A DNA stretch of 64,000 bases from an uncultured Collinsella sp. (lineage in GTDB: Bacteria > Actinomycetota > Coriobacteriia > Coriobacteriales > Coriobacteriaceae), in contig CABUNJ010000002.1 of assembly GCA_902492935.1 (NCBI GenBank), forward strand, positions 50,823-114,822, in the 5' to 3' direction. A program made the position numbers and the translations under genes. Positions 40,495-49,178 of this stretch are shown here, piece by piece (the stretch's first letter is position 1; each line of letters opens with the position of its first letter). Under the pieces are notes generated by a model. That model worked only from the letters and a program-made list of their open reading frames with translations, ran no database searches and was not told the origin of the DNA.

Positions 40495-41417
40495 TGGGTA
40501 CCGTGAACATGGCCGTCGATTTCGGCGGCGTCAAGATGCAGAACCCCATCAACACCGCAGCCGGTACCTTTGGCTACGGTTGGCAGTTCCAGAACTTCTT
40601 TGATGTTTCCCAGCTGGGCGCCATCACCACCAAAGGTTGCGCTGCCGAGCCCTGGCCCGGCAACCCCGCGCCCCGCATGGCCGAGATCCCCGGCGGTATG
40701 ATCAACTCCGTGGGCCTTCAGAACCCCGGCGTGGCCGCCTTTGCTCGCGAGTCCGGTCCGTGGCTCGAACAGCTGTCCAAGGACGGCTGCCAGGTCATCT
40801 GTCAGGTTGCCGGCCACTCCGTTGACGAGTTTGTCCGCGCACTCGAGATGTATGTCGAGCTGTGCCCCTGGGCTGCCGGCTACGAGATCAACGTGAGCTG
40901 CCCCAATATCGCCGCCGGCGGTGCCGCCATGGGCTCCACGCCCGAGGGCGCCTCTTCCGTTATGGCTGCCTGCCGCAAGGTGACCGATAAGCCGCTGTTC
41001 GTGAAGATGGCGCCGGTCAACGTCGCCGAGATCGCCAAGGCCCTCGAGGCTGCCGGCGCCGACGGCCTTTCGGTCATCAACTCCATCCAGGGCATGGCCA
41101 TCGACGTTCATACCCGCAAGTCCCGTGTGGCCAAGCCCAAGGGCGGCCTTTCGGGCCCGCTGTGCCACCACATCGCCGTGCGCATGGTCTGGGAGGTTGC
41201 CCAGGCCGTCGATATCCCCATCAACGGTGTCGGCGGTGTCATGACCGGTGAGGATGCGGCTGAGTTTATCCTGGCCGGCGCCACCTGCGTGTCGGTCGGT
41301 ATGGCCAACTTCGTCGATCCGTGCGCTTCGCTCAAGATCGCGCATGAGCTCGAGGCCTGGGCCGAGTCCCAGGGCGTAAAGGACATCAACGAGTTGGTAG
41401 GTGCTTTCGAATGCTAG
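40494..41417 (+). CDS. pyrD: Dihydroorotate dehydrogenase, NAD-dependent (type 1B) catalytic subunit
   Basis: PyrD oxidises dihydroorotate to orotate with FMN. The 307-residue protein has VDFGGVKMQNPINTAAGTFGYG, ITTKGCAAEPWPGNPAPRMAEIPGGMINSVGLQNPG, EINVSCPNI (catalytic Cys loop), and LFVKMAPVNVAEIAKALEAAGADGLSVINSI. IPINGVGGVMTGEDAAEFILAGA follows. The next-door pyrK supports type 1B. The start is GTG 40494 (overlapping the pyrK stop) or the ATG at 40509. Confidence 0.96.
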   Translation: MGTVNMAVDFGGVKMQNPINTAAGTFGYGWQFQNFFDVSQLGAITTKGCAAEPWPGNPAPRMAEIPGGMINSVGLQNPGVAAFARESGPWLEQLSKDGCQVICQVAGHSVDEFVRALEMYVELCPWAAGYEINVSCPNIAAGGAAMGSTPEGASSVMAACRKVTDKPLFVKMAPVNVAEIAKALEAAGADGLSVINSIQGMAIDVHTRKSRVAKPKGGLSGPLCHHIAVRMVWEVAQAVDIPINGVGGVMTGEDAAEFILAGATCVSVGMANFVDPCASLKIAHELEAWAESQGVKDINELVGAFEC

Positions 41418-42127
41418 AGACCGATGCCCGCGACCGCGTAATCGTCGCCCTCGACTGCGACCGTGAGCGTGCGCTCGAGCTCGCCCACGAGCTTTCGGGC
41501 CATGCCGCCTGGCTCAAGGTTGGCATGACGCTCTATTACGCCGAGGGTCCCCAGATCGTCAAGACGTTCAAGGACCTGGGCTTTAAGGTCTTCCTTGACC
41601 TTAAGTTCCATGACATTCCGCATCAGGTTCGCGGTGCCGCCCGCTCGGCCTCGCTTGCCGGTGCCGACCTGCTCTCGGTTCACGGCTTGGGTTCGGGCGC
41701 CATGCTCGCTGCCTGCCGCGAGGGTGCCGAGGAGGCGCGCGAGGACCGCGCCAAGCTCGTCGCCATCACCGTGCTCACGAGCATGAATCAGGATGCCTTG
41801 AGCGAGATTGGCGTCGAATCGCCGGTGGCCGAGGAGGCCGCCCGCCTGGCAAAGCTCGCTCAGGCCAACGGCATCGATGGCATCGTGTGCTCGCCGATGG
41901 AGGCTCACGACATGCGTGAGCTGCTGGGTCCTGATGCCCTGATCGTGACTCCGGGTGTGCGTCCGGTGGGTGCCGCCTTAGGCGACCAATCCCGCGTGGC
42001 GACGCCTTCCCAGGCTATCGAGCGTGGTGCAAGCCACATTGTGGTGGGCCGTCCCATCACCGGTGCCGACGATCCGGTTGCCGCCTTTGACGCCATCGTC
42101 GCCGAGCTGGTCGAAAACGTCGCGTAG
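41411..42127 (+). CDS. pyrF: Orotidine 5'-phosphate decarboxylase
   Basis: PyrF makes UMP from OMP. The 238-residue protein has VIVALDCDRERALELA, AWLKVGMTLYYAEGP, the catalytic VFLDLKFHDIPHQV (Asp-Lys-Asp tetrad region, about residues 58-71), and a C-terminal phosphate loop VTPGVRP...VVGRPITGADDP. The ATG at 41411 overlaps pyrD by 7 nt. pyrE (orotate phosphoribosyltransferase), which would act just before it, is not in this operon. Confidence 0.97.
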   Translation: MLETDARDRVIVALDCDRERALELAHELSGHAAWLKVGMTLYYAEGPQIVKTFKDLGFKVFLDLKFHDIPHQVRGAARSASLAGADLLSVHGLGSGAMLAACREGAEEAREDRAKLVAITVLTSMNQDALSEIGVESPVAEEAARLAKLAQANGIDGIVCSPMEAHDMRELLGPDALIVTPGVRPVGAALGDQSRVATPSQAIERGASHIVVGRPITGADDPVAAFDAIVAELVENVA

Positions 42128-42172
42128 AAGATTCCCCTAAGTCACCACTTTTGGGTCTCATTAGCACAAAAT

Positions 42173-42230
42173 AGCCCCTGTGCCTGCGTAAACTTTCCCA
42201 TCCTTTGTGTGGAATCGCAGGTCAGGGGCT
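42173..42230 (+). terminator. Long-stem hairpin after pyrF
   Basis: AGCCCCTG..CCTGCG (42173-42188) pairs with CGCAGG..CAGGGGCT (42216-42230) with a small internal mismatch and a 27-nt loop. TAACTTT follows. It may end the pyr operon, but the T-tract is weak and the loop large. Confidence 0.6.
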
Positions 42231-42294
42231 TAACTTTGGGCGCAGTATATTGCACTTTTTGCGGGTATCGTCTAACCTATGGAGCCGCGATTGG

Positions 42295-42324
42295 GCATTT
42301 TGTACGTTCTACGTGCTAAAATGC
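42295..42324 (+). promoter_or_regulatory. mihF promoter -10 within an inverted repeat
   Basis: GCATTTT (42295-42301) and AAAATGC (42318-42324) are perfect arms, with ACGT repeated inside. The right arm overlaps the extended -10 TGCTAAAAT (TAAAAT at 42317-42322). This is a candidate operator, perhaps for mIHF itself or a growth-rate regulator. Confidence 0.5.
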
Positions 42325-42366
42325 CAATTATTGAATCAGAGATAACCCAACTTTTTGGAGGTACGA

Positions 42367-42675
42367 ATGGCACTCCCTCAGCTTACCGATGAGCAGCGCA
42401 AGCAGGCTCTTGAGAAGGCTGCTGCCGCACGTCACGCCCGCGCTGAGCTTCGCGAGCAGATCAAGAAGGGCGAGAAGTCCCTCGAGTCCGTGCTCAACTC
42501 CGATGACCCCATTGCTTCCCGCATGAAGGTTTCCACCCTCATCGAGTCTCTCCCTGGTTATGGCAAGGCCAAGGCCGCCAAGATCATGGAGGAGCTCGGT
42601 ATCTCCGCTACCCGTCGCGTCCAGGGCCTCGGCGTCCGTCAGCGCGAGCAGCTCCTCGAGCAGCTGACCAAATAA
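42367..42675 (+). CDS. mihF: Actinobacterial integration host factor (mIHF)
   Basis: mIHF is a nucleoid protein found in actinobacteria, unrelated to enterobacterial IHF. The 102-residue protein has a helical N-terminus (LTDEQRKQALEKAAAARHARAELREQIKKGE) and the DNA-binding H2TH-like core VSTLIESLPGYGKAKAAKIMEELGIS, then RRVQGLGVRQREQLLEQL. The ATG at 42367 follows GGAGG. The order mihF-gmk-rpoZ is conserved in actinobacteria and is good evidence for the phylum. Confidence 0.95.
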   Translation: MALPQLTDEQRKQALEKAAAARHARAELREQIKKGEKSLESVLNSDDPIASRMKVSTLIESLPGYGKAKAAKIMEELGISATRRVQGLGVRQREQLLEQLTK

Positions 42676-43245
42676 GTGAGCGCTCAGGATTCCAAGCTCT
42701 TTGTGATTTCTGGACCGTCAGGCGCAGGCAAGGGTACGCTCGTCACTCGTGTGCGCGAGCGCCGCTCGAACCTGGGCCTGACGGTTTCGGCTACCACGCG
42801 AGCACCACGCAAAGGTGAGGTCGACGGCGTCAACTACTTTTTTCTGACGCGCGAGGAGTTCGACCGCCGCGTGGCAAACGGTGAGTTTGTTGAGTGGGCC
42901 GAGGTCCACGGTAACTGCTACGGCACGTTGGTGAGCGAGGTTACATCCAAGCTTGCCTCGGGCTCGTCTCTGATTTTGGAGATCGATGTCCAGGGCGCCC
43001 TGCAGGTGAAGGAGCGTTTCCCCGAGGCCGTGTTGATCTTTATCAAGCCGCCTTCGCTTGAGGTGCTCCGCGAGCGTCTAGTCGGTCGCGGTACCGAGAC
43101 GCCCGAGACGATTGAGCTGCGTATGGCAAACGCCGCCGATGAGCTTGCCCTTGCCGACCACTACGACGACGTCGTGGTTAATGACGATCTCGACCGCGCG
43201 ACCGATGAGCTCGTTCGCGTTCTCGATATGCATGAAAGGATCTGA
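42676..43245 (+). CDS. gmk: Guanylate kinase
   Basis: Gmk phosphorylates GMP to GDP. The 189-residue protein has the P-loop LFVISGPSGAGKGTLV (residues 8-23), SATTRAPRKGEVDGVNYFFLTREEF, and EWAEVHGNCYGTLVSEV. LILEIDVQGALQVKERFPEAVLIFIKPPS follows. The GTG at 42676 is directly after the mihF stop. rpoZ follows after 5 nt. Confidence 0.98.
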   Translation: MSAQDSKLFVISGPSGAGKGTLVTRVRERRSNLGLTVSATTRAPRKGEVDGVNYFFLTREEFDRRVANGEFVEWAEVHGNCYGTLVSEVTSKLASGSSLILEIDVQGALQVKERFPEAVLIFIKPPSLEVLRERLVGRGTETPETIELRMANAADELALADHYDDVVVNDDLDRATDELVRVLDMHERI

Positions 43246-43250
43246 GGTCC

Positions 43251-43532
43251 GTGTCCGTTGTAAAGCCTTGCATTGACGATCTTCTGGAGAAGACCGATCA
43301 CAACCGCTTCCTGCTCGCTTCGCTTGCCTCCAAGCGCGCCTGCGACATCAATAGCATGCTGCGTGGCCAGCACAACCGCGTGCTTGCCGTCCAGGATGTC
43401 GATGACATCACCATCGGGCTTTCCGGTGCCGATACCATCTCGATGGCTATGGACGAGATTGTCGACGGCGACATCTCTTACGATGAGGCCCGTTACGAGA
43501 AGGCGCTCGGCCACAAGGTTGCTGAAGCCTAA
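43251..43532 (+). CDS. rpoZ: RNA polymerase omega subunit
   Basis: Omega helps fold the beta-prime subunit. The 93-residue protein has CIDDLLEKTDHNRFLLASLASKRACDINSML and a C-terminal ISYDEARYEKALGHKVAEA. About 25 residues between them (HNRVLAVQDVDDITIGLSGADTISMAMDEI) form the linker. The GTG at 43251 gives the conserved start. gmk-rpoZ pairing supports the call. Confidence 0.94.
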   Translation: MSVVKPCIDDLLEKTDHNRFLLASLASKRACDINSMLRGQHNRVLAVQDVDDITIGLSGADTISMAMDEIVDGDISYDEARYEKALGHKVAEA

Positions 43533-44777
43533 ATGGCGGCTCGCGTCTGCCTGGTCCACTATCACGAGGTTGGACTGAAGGGCAAGAACCGCGCACATTT
43601 TGAGCATATCCTCATGGATAACATCAAGGCGGCCTTGGCCGCCTTTTCCGTGAATGCCGTGTCTCGAATTTCCGGTTATATCCTCGTGACCTTTAACGAG
43701 CATCAGGCCGACGAGGCGGCGCGTGTCATTCGCACCGTTCCCGGCGTTGCTCGTGTGTCTTTGGCGTATCACACCAACCGCGACCCGCAGGAGTACTGCG
43801 CCGCCGCCGTGAAGGCGCTGCGCGAGTTTGGTTCCTTCGATTCGTTTAAGGTGCACGCCAAGCGCTCCAATACTGACTATGAGCTCACCTCGATTGACAT
43901 CAATCGTCAGGTGGGCGAGGTATTGTGCGAGGCGTTTCCTGATAAAAAGGTTCAGATGCACGATCCTGACGCTATGGTGCACGTACTGGTGGTCCAGTGT
44001 AGCGTCTACGTGTATGCGCGCTCCGAGCGCGGCGTGGGCGGTCTGCCGGTGGGTTCTGCCGGCAAGGTCGTGACGCTGCTGTCGTCGGGTATCGATTCTC
44101 CGGTGGCGACCTGGATGCTCGCGCGTCGCGGCGCGGTGTGCGTGCCGGTACATTTCTCCGGTCGTCCTCAGACGCCCGATACGAGCGAGTATTTGGTGCA
44201 GGACATCATCCGTGCGCTTGAGCCGGGTGTCCAGATCGGCCGCCTGTACGTGGTGCCGTTTGGCGACTGCCAGCGTGAGATTTCGGTCACCTGTCCCAGC
44301 AACCTGCGCGTGATTATGTATCGCCGCATTATGTATTCGGTTGCCGAGCGCATTGCACACATCGAGGGCGCCAAGGCCATCGTGACGGGCGAATCGCTTG
44401 GACAGGTTGCCTCCCAAACGCTTGAGAACATCATGGCCGTCAACGAGGCCGTGAAGATCCCTGTGTTCCGTCCCCTCATCGGTTCGGATAAGCAGGAGAT
44501 CATCGCGCGTGCCGAGGAGATCGGTACGTTCGATATTTCGACTGAGGCCGCTCCCGACTGCTGCACGCTGTTTATGCCGCGCCGTCCCGAGACGCACGCT
44601 AAACTCGATGCCGTGCATGAGGCCTGGGATCTGTTTGATCACGAGGAGATGATTGAGCGCCTGCTCAAGCAGACCGAGTACATCGACTTCGAGAGCAACA
44701 CGTATAAGGCCCCTAAGACCTTAAAACGCAAACATTCGGAGCTTGCTCCGCGTGAGATTTACCAAGATCACGAGTAA
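43533..44777 (+). CDS. thiI: tRNA 4-thiouridine synthase ThiI (without rhodanese domain)
   Basis: ThiI makes s4U8 in tRNA and in some species supplies sulfur for thiamine. The 414-residue protein has an N-terminal ferredoxin-like and THUMP domain (about residues 1-165). The PP-loop motif LLSSGIDSPVATWMLARRG lies at about residues 184-202, followed by ALVTGESLGQVASQT-type (IVTGESLGQVASQTLENI). DCCTLFMPRRPETHAKL is near the end. No C-terminal rhodanese domain is present, as in Bacillus. The ATG is directly after the rpoZ stop. A terminator follows. Confidence 0.96.
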   Translation: MAARVCLVHYHEVGLKGKNRAHFEHILMDNIKAALAAFSVNAVSRISGYILVTFNEHQADEAARVIRTVPGVARVSLAYHTNRDPQEYCAAAVKALREFGSFDSFKVHAKRSNTDYELTSIDINRQVGEVLCEAFPDKKVQMHDPDAMVHVLVVQCSVYVYARSERGVGGLPVGSAGKVVTLLSSGIDSPVATWMLARRGAVCVPVHFSGRPQTPDTSEYLVQDIIRALEPGVQIGRLYVVPFGDCQREISVTCPSNLRVIMYRRIMYSVAERIAHIEGAKAIVTGESLGQVASQTLENIMAVNEAVKIPVFRPLIGSDKQEIIARAEEIGTFDISTEAAPDCCTLFMPRRPETHAKLDAVHEAWDLFDHEEMIERLLKQTEYIDFESNTYKAPKTLKRKHSELAPREIYQDHE

Positions 44778-44787
44778 TTTTGTGCAT

Positions 44788-44820
44788 AGACCGACGATGC
44801 GCCTGCATCGTCGGTCTTTT
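44788..44820 (+). terminator. Terminator after thiI
   Basis: AGACCGACGATGC and GCATCGTCGGTCT (44788-44800, 44805-44817) form a perfect 13-bp stem with a GCCT loop, then TTTT. Confidence 0.92.
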
Positions 44821-44895
44821 GCTATCTGGGCATTTTGCGGCTAAGTGTTCATTTGCTGACGTGTCCCTGAATAAATGGACAGATTTGTGCAAGGT

Positions 44896-44915
44896 TTTGG
44901 TCAGCTTTTGGTTTG
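44896..44915 (+). promoter_or_regulatory. Candidate competence box upstream of comEA-comEC
   Basis: Identical at all 20 bases to 15515-15534 (two TTTGGT half-sites 11 bp apart). It ends 75 nt before the comEA ATG, almost the same distance as in the yraN operon. No sigma-70 -10 at a shared spacing was seen in either place. Confidence 0.6.
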
Positions 44916-44990
44916 ACCGCAAAAACCGGTTTTGGAGCGTGGCTGTTGCGGAACTCCTTTCCTGACACGATGGTGTTGGGAGGTTTTGCT

Positions 44991-45704
44991 ATGGCGCAGC
45001 GCGAACAACACGAACGGGTCAAAAAGATGGACCGCTGGGCGGGTAAGCTGCTCGGTCATAAGGCAGTGGTGATGGCGATACTGGTCGTCATTGCGATGGC
45101 GAGCGGCTTGGCGATGGCGAACCTCGGCGGCGGTACCGGCGGCGTGTCGTTTGAGCGCACTGATGGTTCGGGCTCGTTGGTGGAGCCAGGATCCGGCGAT
45201 GCCTCGAGCGGAAAGACATCCGAAGGTTCTTCGACTAAGGCTTCTGCCGCAGCAGAGGTCTATGTCGATGTCGATGGCGCCGTTGTGTCGCCCGGTGTAT
45301 ATCGTCTCAAGGACGGCGCGCGGGTTGCTCAGGCGATTGATGCCGCCGGCGGGCTGGCGCCCGAGGCAGACGTTACGGGCCTCAATCGGGCATCTAAGGT
45401 CACTGATGGACAAAAAATCCACGTTCCAACGGTAGGGGAGCAGCAGGCGTCCATTGCGGAAGCCGGTGTTGATGGTGGGGCTTTCGCATCATCGGGCGTG
45501 AGTGGCGCAACAGGCCTAGTAAACATCAATACGGCAAGCGCGGCAGAGCTACAGACGCTTTCGGGCATCGGCCCCTCCATGGCCCAGTCGATTATCGATG
45601 AGCGGACAAAGAACGGTGCTTTTGCCTCGGTTGACGATCTGATACGTGTGTCGGGAATCGGTGAGAAAAAGCTTGCCAAAATCAAAGATAGCATCTGCGT
45701 ATGA
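44991..45704 (+). CDS. comEA: Competence protein ComEA (DNA receptor)
   Basis: ComEA binds double-stranded DNA outside the membrane and hands it to ComEC. The 237-residue protein has one N-terminal membrane anchor (about residues 21-42). A low-complexity Ser/Gly linker, an SLBB-type domain (VYVDVDGAVVSPGVYRLKDGARVAQAIDAAGG) and a C-terminal double helix-hairpin-helix DNA-binding domain (NINTASAAELQTLSGIGPSMAQSIIDERTKNG) follow. The ATG at 44991 has GGGAGG 7 nt upstream. The stop overlaps comEC by 4 nt. Confidence 0.95.
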   Translation: MAQREQHERVKKMDRWAGKLLGHKAVVMAILVVIAMASGLAMANLGGGTGGVSFERTDGSGSLVEPGSGDASSGKTSEGSSTKASAAAEVYVDVDGAVVSPGVYRLKDGARVAQAIDAAGGLAPEADVTGLNRASKVTDGQKIHVPTVGEQQASIAEAGVDGGAFASSGVSGATGLVNINTASAAELQTLSGIGPSMAQSIIDERTKNGAFASVDDLIRVSGIGEKKLAKIKDSICV

Positions 45705-48004
45705 GTGCGACCGAGCGCGAGCATGTGATGCCTCCGCGGCCCCTGATACCGTGGACGATGGCCCTGTGTGCAGGCATGTGCATGAGCTGCGCCTTGGTGC
45801 TCAACGTGGCCGCTGATGCGCTGCTGAGGGAGCAGGCGCCGGCGGTCGGGCCGCTATGGGCCATCCTCGTCGCGGCGGCGGTATTCGTTGTGCTGGCTCA
45901 ATCTTGTGCGCGACTTGCCCCTTGGAAGCGGTGGCTGTATGCCGCGTCCGTCGGTCTCGTGGCGGGAGCGGTCGTCTCTGCGTGGTGGGCTGTGGGCGCG
46001 CTAAGCGCCTCGAAGGCGCTCGACGGTCGAGCGGCAAGCAGCCTCGAGTTTGTCGTGCAGGGTGATCCATCCATAAACGACGACGTGTATTCCTATACCT
46101 GCGAGGCGCGCGCGGACGGTAATAACTTGGCAACGGTTCGCCTATCGTGTGACCGCGAGCTCAAGGTAGGGGCGCACGCGCGTGTTATCGGTCGCGTTTC
46201 ACGTTTTGAGAACGATGTGTATGGACGATCGCGCGTGCTCCGGGGCGAGGTGCGCAAGGTTAAAGCCGTTCGAGTTGTGTCGGTCGATGAGGGCTCTCCG
46301 GGGCCGCTGCTTCGGCTGCGAAATGGGCTGCTTGCGTCCATCGCACCTGCGACCGACCCGGCGCGTGCACTCATAGCCGGTGTCGTCTGCGGTCGTTCGG
46401 CCGAGCTGCGCGCCCAACCGGCGGGCGACTGGTTTTCGGTGACGGGAACGGCGCATCTTATCGCCGTCTCGGGCAGTCATTTGGCTATCGTGGGGTTTGT
46501 AATCGAGGGTGTATTGCAAAAGACTCGGTGCTCACGTGGTCTTCAGCGGGCGATATTGGCGATAACGCTTGTGGGCTACGCTGCTTTTACGGGCGCGTCT
46601 CCCTCGGCCGTGCGCGCGTGCTGCATGGTGTTCACGACGCTTGTCGTAAACGGCGCGGGGCGTCGCCGGCACGGCGCATCGGCACTCTTCGCAACCATGT
46701 CCATCTTTGTGCTACTGCGGCCGACGGTGCTGTTCGAGATGGGCTTTCAGCTTTCATGTGCCAGCGTCTTTGCCATCCTGTGCTTTTGCCCGTACGCCAC
46801 CTACGCTTTGGGTGAGCTGGGTGTGCCATCGGGCATTGCCAGTGTGCTTTCCGTCACACTGTGCTCGCAGTTGGCGACGCTCCCCATTACCATTCCTGCC
46901 TTCGGTACGTTCTCGCTCATTGCTCCGCTGGCAAATGCGGTCATCGGTCCGGTGGTGAGCGTACTGCTTGCTGTGTCCATCGTTCTGGTTCCCTTTTCGC
47001 TCGTGGCACCGTTGCGGACTTGGGCGCTCGTTGTGCCCATGATTGCCGCCCGTTGCGCGCTGTTCTTCGAGCAGCTGTTTGCCGCCGTGCCGGGTGCATC
47101 TGTGAGCGTGCCGCCAGATAGCTTGTGGATTTACCTAGTGCCGTGTTTGCTGGCGGTTCTGCTGGTCTGGTGGCCGCGTCCCCGTGCGCGTCCTATGGCG
47201 GTGGGGCTTGCATGCCTGGTGCTCTTGGCTGCGATTCCGTACGTCTATTGGGACCGATACGCGCCGCCAGCGGTGACGGTGCTCGATGTTGGCCAGGCCG
47301 ATGCGATTCTTATCCGCCAGGGTGGCGCAGTGGCACTCGTCGACTGCGGGCTCGACGAGCGTGTGGTGGCGGCGTTGGTTCGCAATAACGTGCACCACAT
47401 CGATGCCGTCTTTGTGACGCATTGGGACGAGGATCACTGGGGTGGTCTGCCTGCCGTGCTCGAACAGTTTTCGGTCGGAACGATTGCCGTGGCGGCGGAT
47501 GCGCTGGAGGATGCTCCTGCCGAGGTATTGAACCGACCTGGCGTGGAGTATCGGCAGGTGCGCCGTGGGGATACAGTCGACATCGGCTCATTTTGCGCCC
47601 GCGTGATGTGGCCATTCGAGTCCGTGGATGGCGAGGGAAATGAGGACTCGCTTGTCCTGCTGCTTTCTTATGTTCAGGAAGGCAAGAGCTTGCGCATACT
47701 CCTCACCGGTGATGCCGAGCTCGACCAAGAACAGGAATTCGTGCAGGAGGTGGGGGATATCGATGTCCTTAAACTTGGCCATCACGGCTCCAAGGTTTCA
47801 GTCGATGATGAGTTGCTGGACGTTCTGAAGCCCGAGCTTTCCCTCGCGAGCGCGGGCGAGGGGAATCGATACGGTCATCCGTCCGATGCCTGCATCGATG
47901 CCGTTAAGGAAGCGGGCGGCGCGTTCGCATGCACGATCGAGCACGGCGACATTACCGTCACGCCGAGTGCGAATGGCTTTGCGATGCGATGCCAGCGACC
48001 GTGA
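45701..48004 (+). CDS. comEC: DNA uptake channel protein ComEC/Rec2
   Basis: ComEC forms the channel that carries single-stranded DNA into the cell. The 767-residue protein is full length. It has an N-terminal membrane and OB-like DUF4131 part, then the Competence domain (about residues 210-480, from GVVCGRSAELRAQP and HLIAVSGSHLAIVG), with many membrane segments. A C-terminal metallo-beta-lactamase-like nuclease domain starts at VTVLDVGQADAILIRQGG, with FVTHWDEDHWGG as its metal motif (second His replaced by Asp, common in ComEC). The ATG at 45701 overlaps comEA. Confidence 0.95.
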   Translation: MSATEREHVMPPRPLIPWTMALCAGMCMSCALVLNVAADALLREQAPAVGPLWAILVAAAVFVVLAQSCARLAPWKRWLYAASVGLVAGAVVSAWWAVGALSASKALDGRAASSLEFVVQGDPSINDDVYSYTCEARADGNNLATVRLSCDRELKVGAHARVIGRVSRFENDVYGRSRVLRGEVRKVKAVRVVSVDEGSPGPLLRLRNGLLASIAPATDPARALIAGVVCGRSAELRAQPAGDWFSVTGTAHLIAVSGSHLAIVGFVIEGVLQKTRCSRGLQRAILAITLVGYAAFTGASPSAVRACCMVFTTLVVNGAGRRRHGASALFATMSIFVLLRPTVLFEMGFQLSCASVFAILCFCPYATYALGELGVPSGIASVLSVTLCSQLATLPITIPAFGTFSLIAPLANAVIGPVVSVLLAVSIVLVPFSLVAPLRTWALVVPMIAARCALFFEQLFAAVPGASVSVPPDSLWIYLVPCLLAVLLVWWPRPRARPMAVGLACLVLLAAIPYVYWDRYAPPAVTVLDVGQADAILIRQGGAVALVDCGLDERVVAALVRNNVHHIDAVFVTHWDEDHWGGLPAVLEQFSVGTIAVAADALEDAPAEVLNRPGVEYRQVRRGDTVDIGSFCARVMWPFESVDGEGNEDSLVLLLSYVQEGKSLRILLTGDAELDQEQEFVQEVGDIDVLKLGHHGSKVSVDDELLDVLKPELSLASAGEGNRYGHPSDACIDAVKEAGGAFACTIEHGDITVTPSANGFAMRCQRP

Positions 48005-48012
48005 TGACATCG

Positions 48013-48042
48013 TTGGCGCGCGGTGGGCCCCTGGGCTAAAAT
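48013..48042 (+). promoter_or_regulatory. Candidate holA promoter
   Basis: TTGGCG (48013-48018), 18 bp, TAAAAT (48037-48042), 40 nt before the holA start. It would uncouple holA from the competence promoter. Confidence 0.5.
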
Positions 48043-48082
48043 GGCACGGAACGAATACGAAGGCCTGCGGGAGGGGAGCGCA

Positions 48083-49045
48083 ATGTCCGAAACCGGTCTG
48101 CTGCCGGCATATCTGATTGTCGGTACCGACGGAGTCAAGCGCGATCACGCCGTCTCGCGTATGAAAGCGCGTCTGGAAAAGTTGGGTATGGTTGAGTTCA
48201 ACCTCGACGAGCGCGACATGACCAAGGACCCCGATATCGAGTCCATTATCGGATCGCTTAACACCTTTCCGATGGGCAGCGAGTTTCGCCTGGTAATCCT
48301 TGACGGCTGCTCAAAACTCGCCAAGGCGGTCTCGGAGCCGCTTGTCGAGTATTTGGCGAGTCCCAGCCCCACAACGGTCTGCCTCATCATTGCTGACTCG
48401 CTTGCCAAGAACACGCGCCTGTATAAGGCGATCGCCAAGATCGACAAGAAGGCCGTGATCGATTGCTCCGGCACCAAGCGCTGGGAGTTACCGCGCCGCG
48501 TGCAACAGATGGCGTCGCAGCACGGCAAGTCGATCTCGACGGCGGCCGCCGAGGAACTCGTCTCGCGTTCGGGTGAAAACACTCGCATGCTCGATAACGA
48601 CTTGGCTAAGCTTGCCCAGATGGTCGAGGCGCCCCAGATTGAGCTCGCCGACGTTGAGCACTGGATTGTACGTACGGCCGAGGTTCAACCCTGGGACTTT
48701 CTCAATGCAGTCTCGGCCCGTGACATGCACCGCTCGCTCGAGCTCTTCAATCTACTGCCCGCCAAGAGCTACGTGTGGACGTACACATTGTTGTGCGGCC
48801 GCATTCGCGAGCTTATCGTTGCCAAGGCGCTCGATGCGCGCGGACAGGGTCGTGAGCTGGCCGCAACGCTCAAGCTCCAGTCCTGGCAGGTCAAGAATCA
48901 CCTGACCTGGGCGCGGCGTTTTTCTATGGCGGAGCTTGTCGGTGCGCTCGAGGGCGCGGTCGATGTGGAGCTCGCACTCAAGGGTTCGGCCGATTCTCAG
49001 ACCGCGCTTTTGCTCTGGATTACGAACATCTTGAGAAAATCGTGA
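48083..49045 (+). CDS. holA: DNA polymerase III delta subunit
   Basis: HolA opens the sliding clamp within the clamp loader. The 320-residue protein is weakly conserved, as usual. Marks are YLIVGTDGVKRDHAVSRMKARL, SLNTFPMGSEFRLVILDGCSKL, and VCLIIADSLAKNTRLYKAI. The lid and collar follow: AEELVSRSGENTRMLDNDLAKLA and VQPWDFLNAVSARDMHRSLELF. The ATG at 48083 has GAGGGGAG upstream. Its place between comEC and rpsT is the standard one. Confidence 0.92.
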   Translation: MSETGLLPAYLIVGTDGVKRDHAVSRMKARLEKLGMVEFNLDERDMTKDPDIESIIGSLNTFPMGSEFRLVILDGCSKLAKAVSEPLVEYLASPSPTTVCLIIADSLAKNTRLYKAIAKIDKKAVIDCSGTKRWELPRRVQQMASQHGKSISTAAAEELVSRSGENTRMLDNDLAKLAQMVEAPQIELADVEHWIVRTAEVQPWDFLNAVSARDMHRSLELFNLLPAKSYVWTYTLLCGRIRELIVAKALDARGQGRELAATLKLQSWQVKNHLTWARRFSMAELVGALEGAVDVELALKGSADSQTALLLWITNILRKS

Positions 49046-49094
49046 TGATACCTGCCTATTTGACAAATTCGTTCTATCCCTTTGAGGGGGAGCG

Positions 49095-49103
49095 TGCTAT
49101 AGT
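49095..49103 (+). promoter_or_regulatory. Extended -10 of rpsT
   Basis: TGCTATAGT (TATAGT 49098-49103), 75 nt before rpsT. A TTGACA at 49060 is too far upstream (32 bp) to pair with it. Confidence 0.5.
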
Positions 49104-49178
49104 AGGCGCTTGCATGACCTCACCGTGTCTCAGAGGTGTCATACATTTTTTGCAAGGAACTCGAAAGGAACTCCAGAA

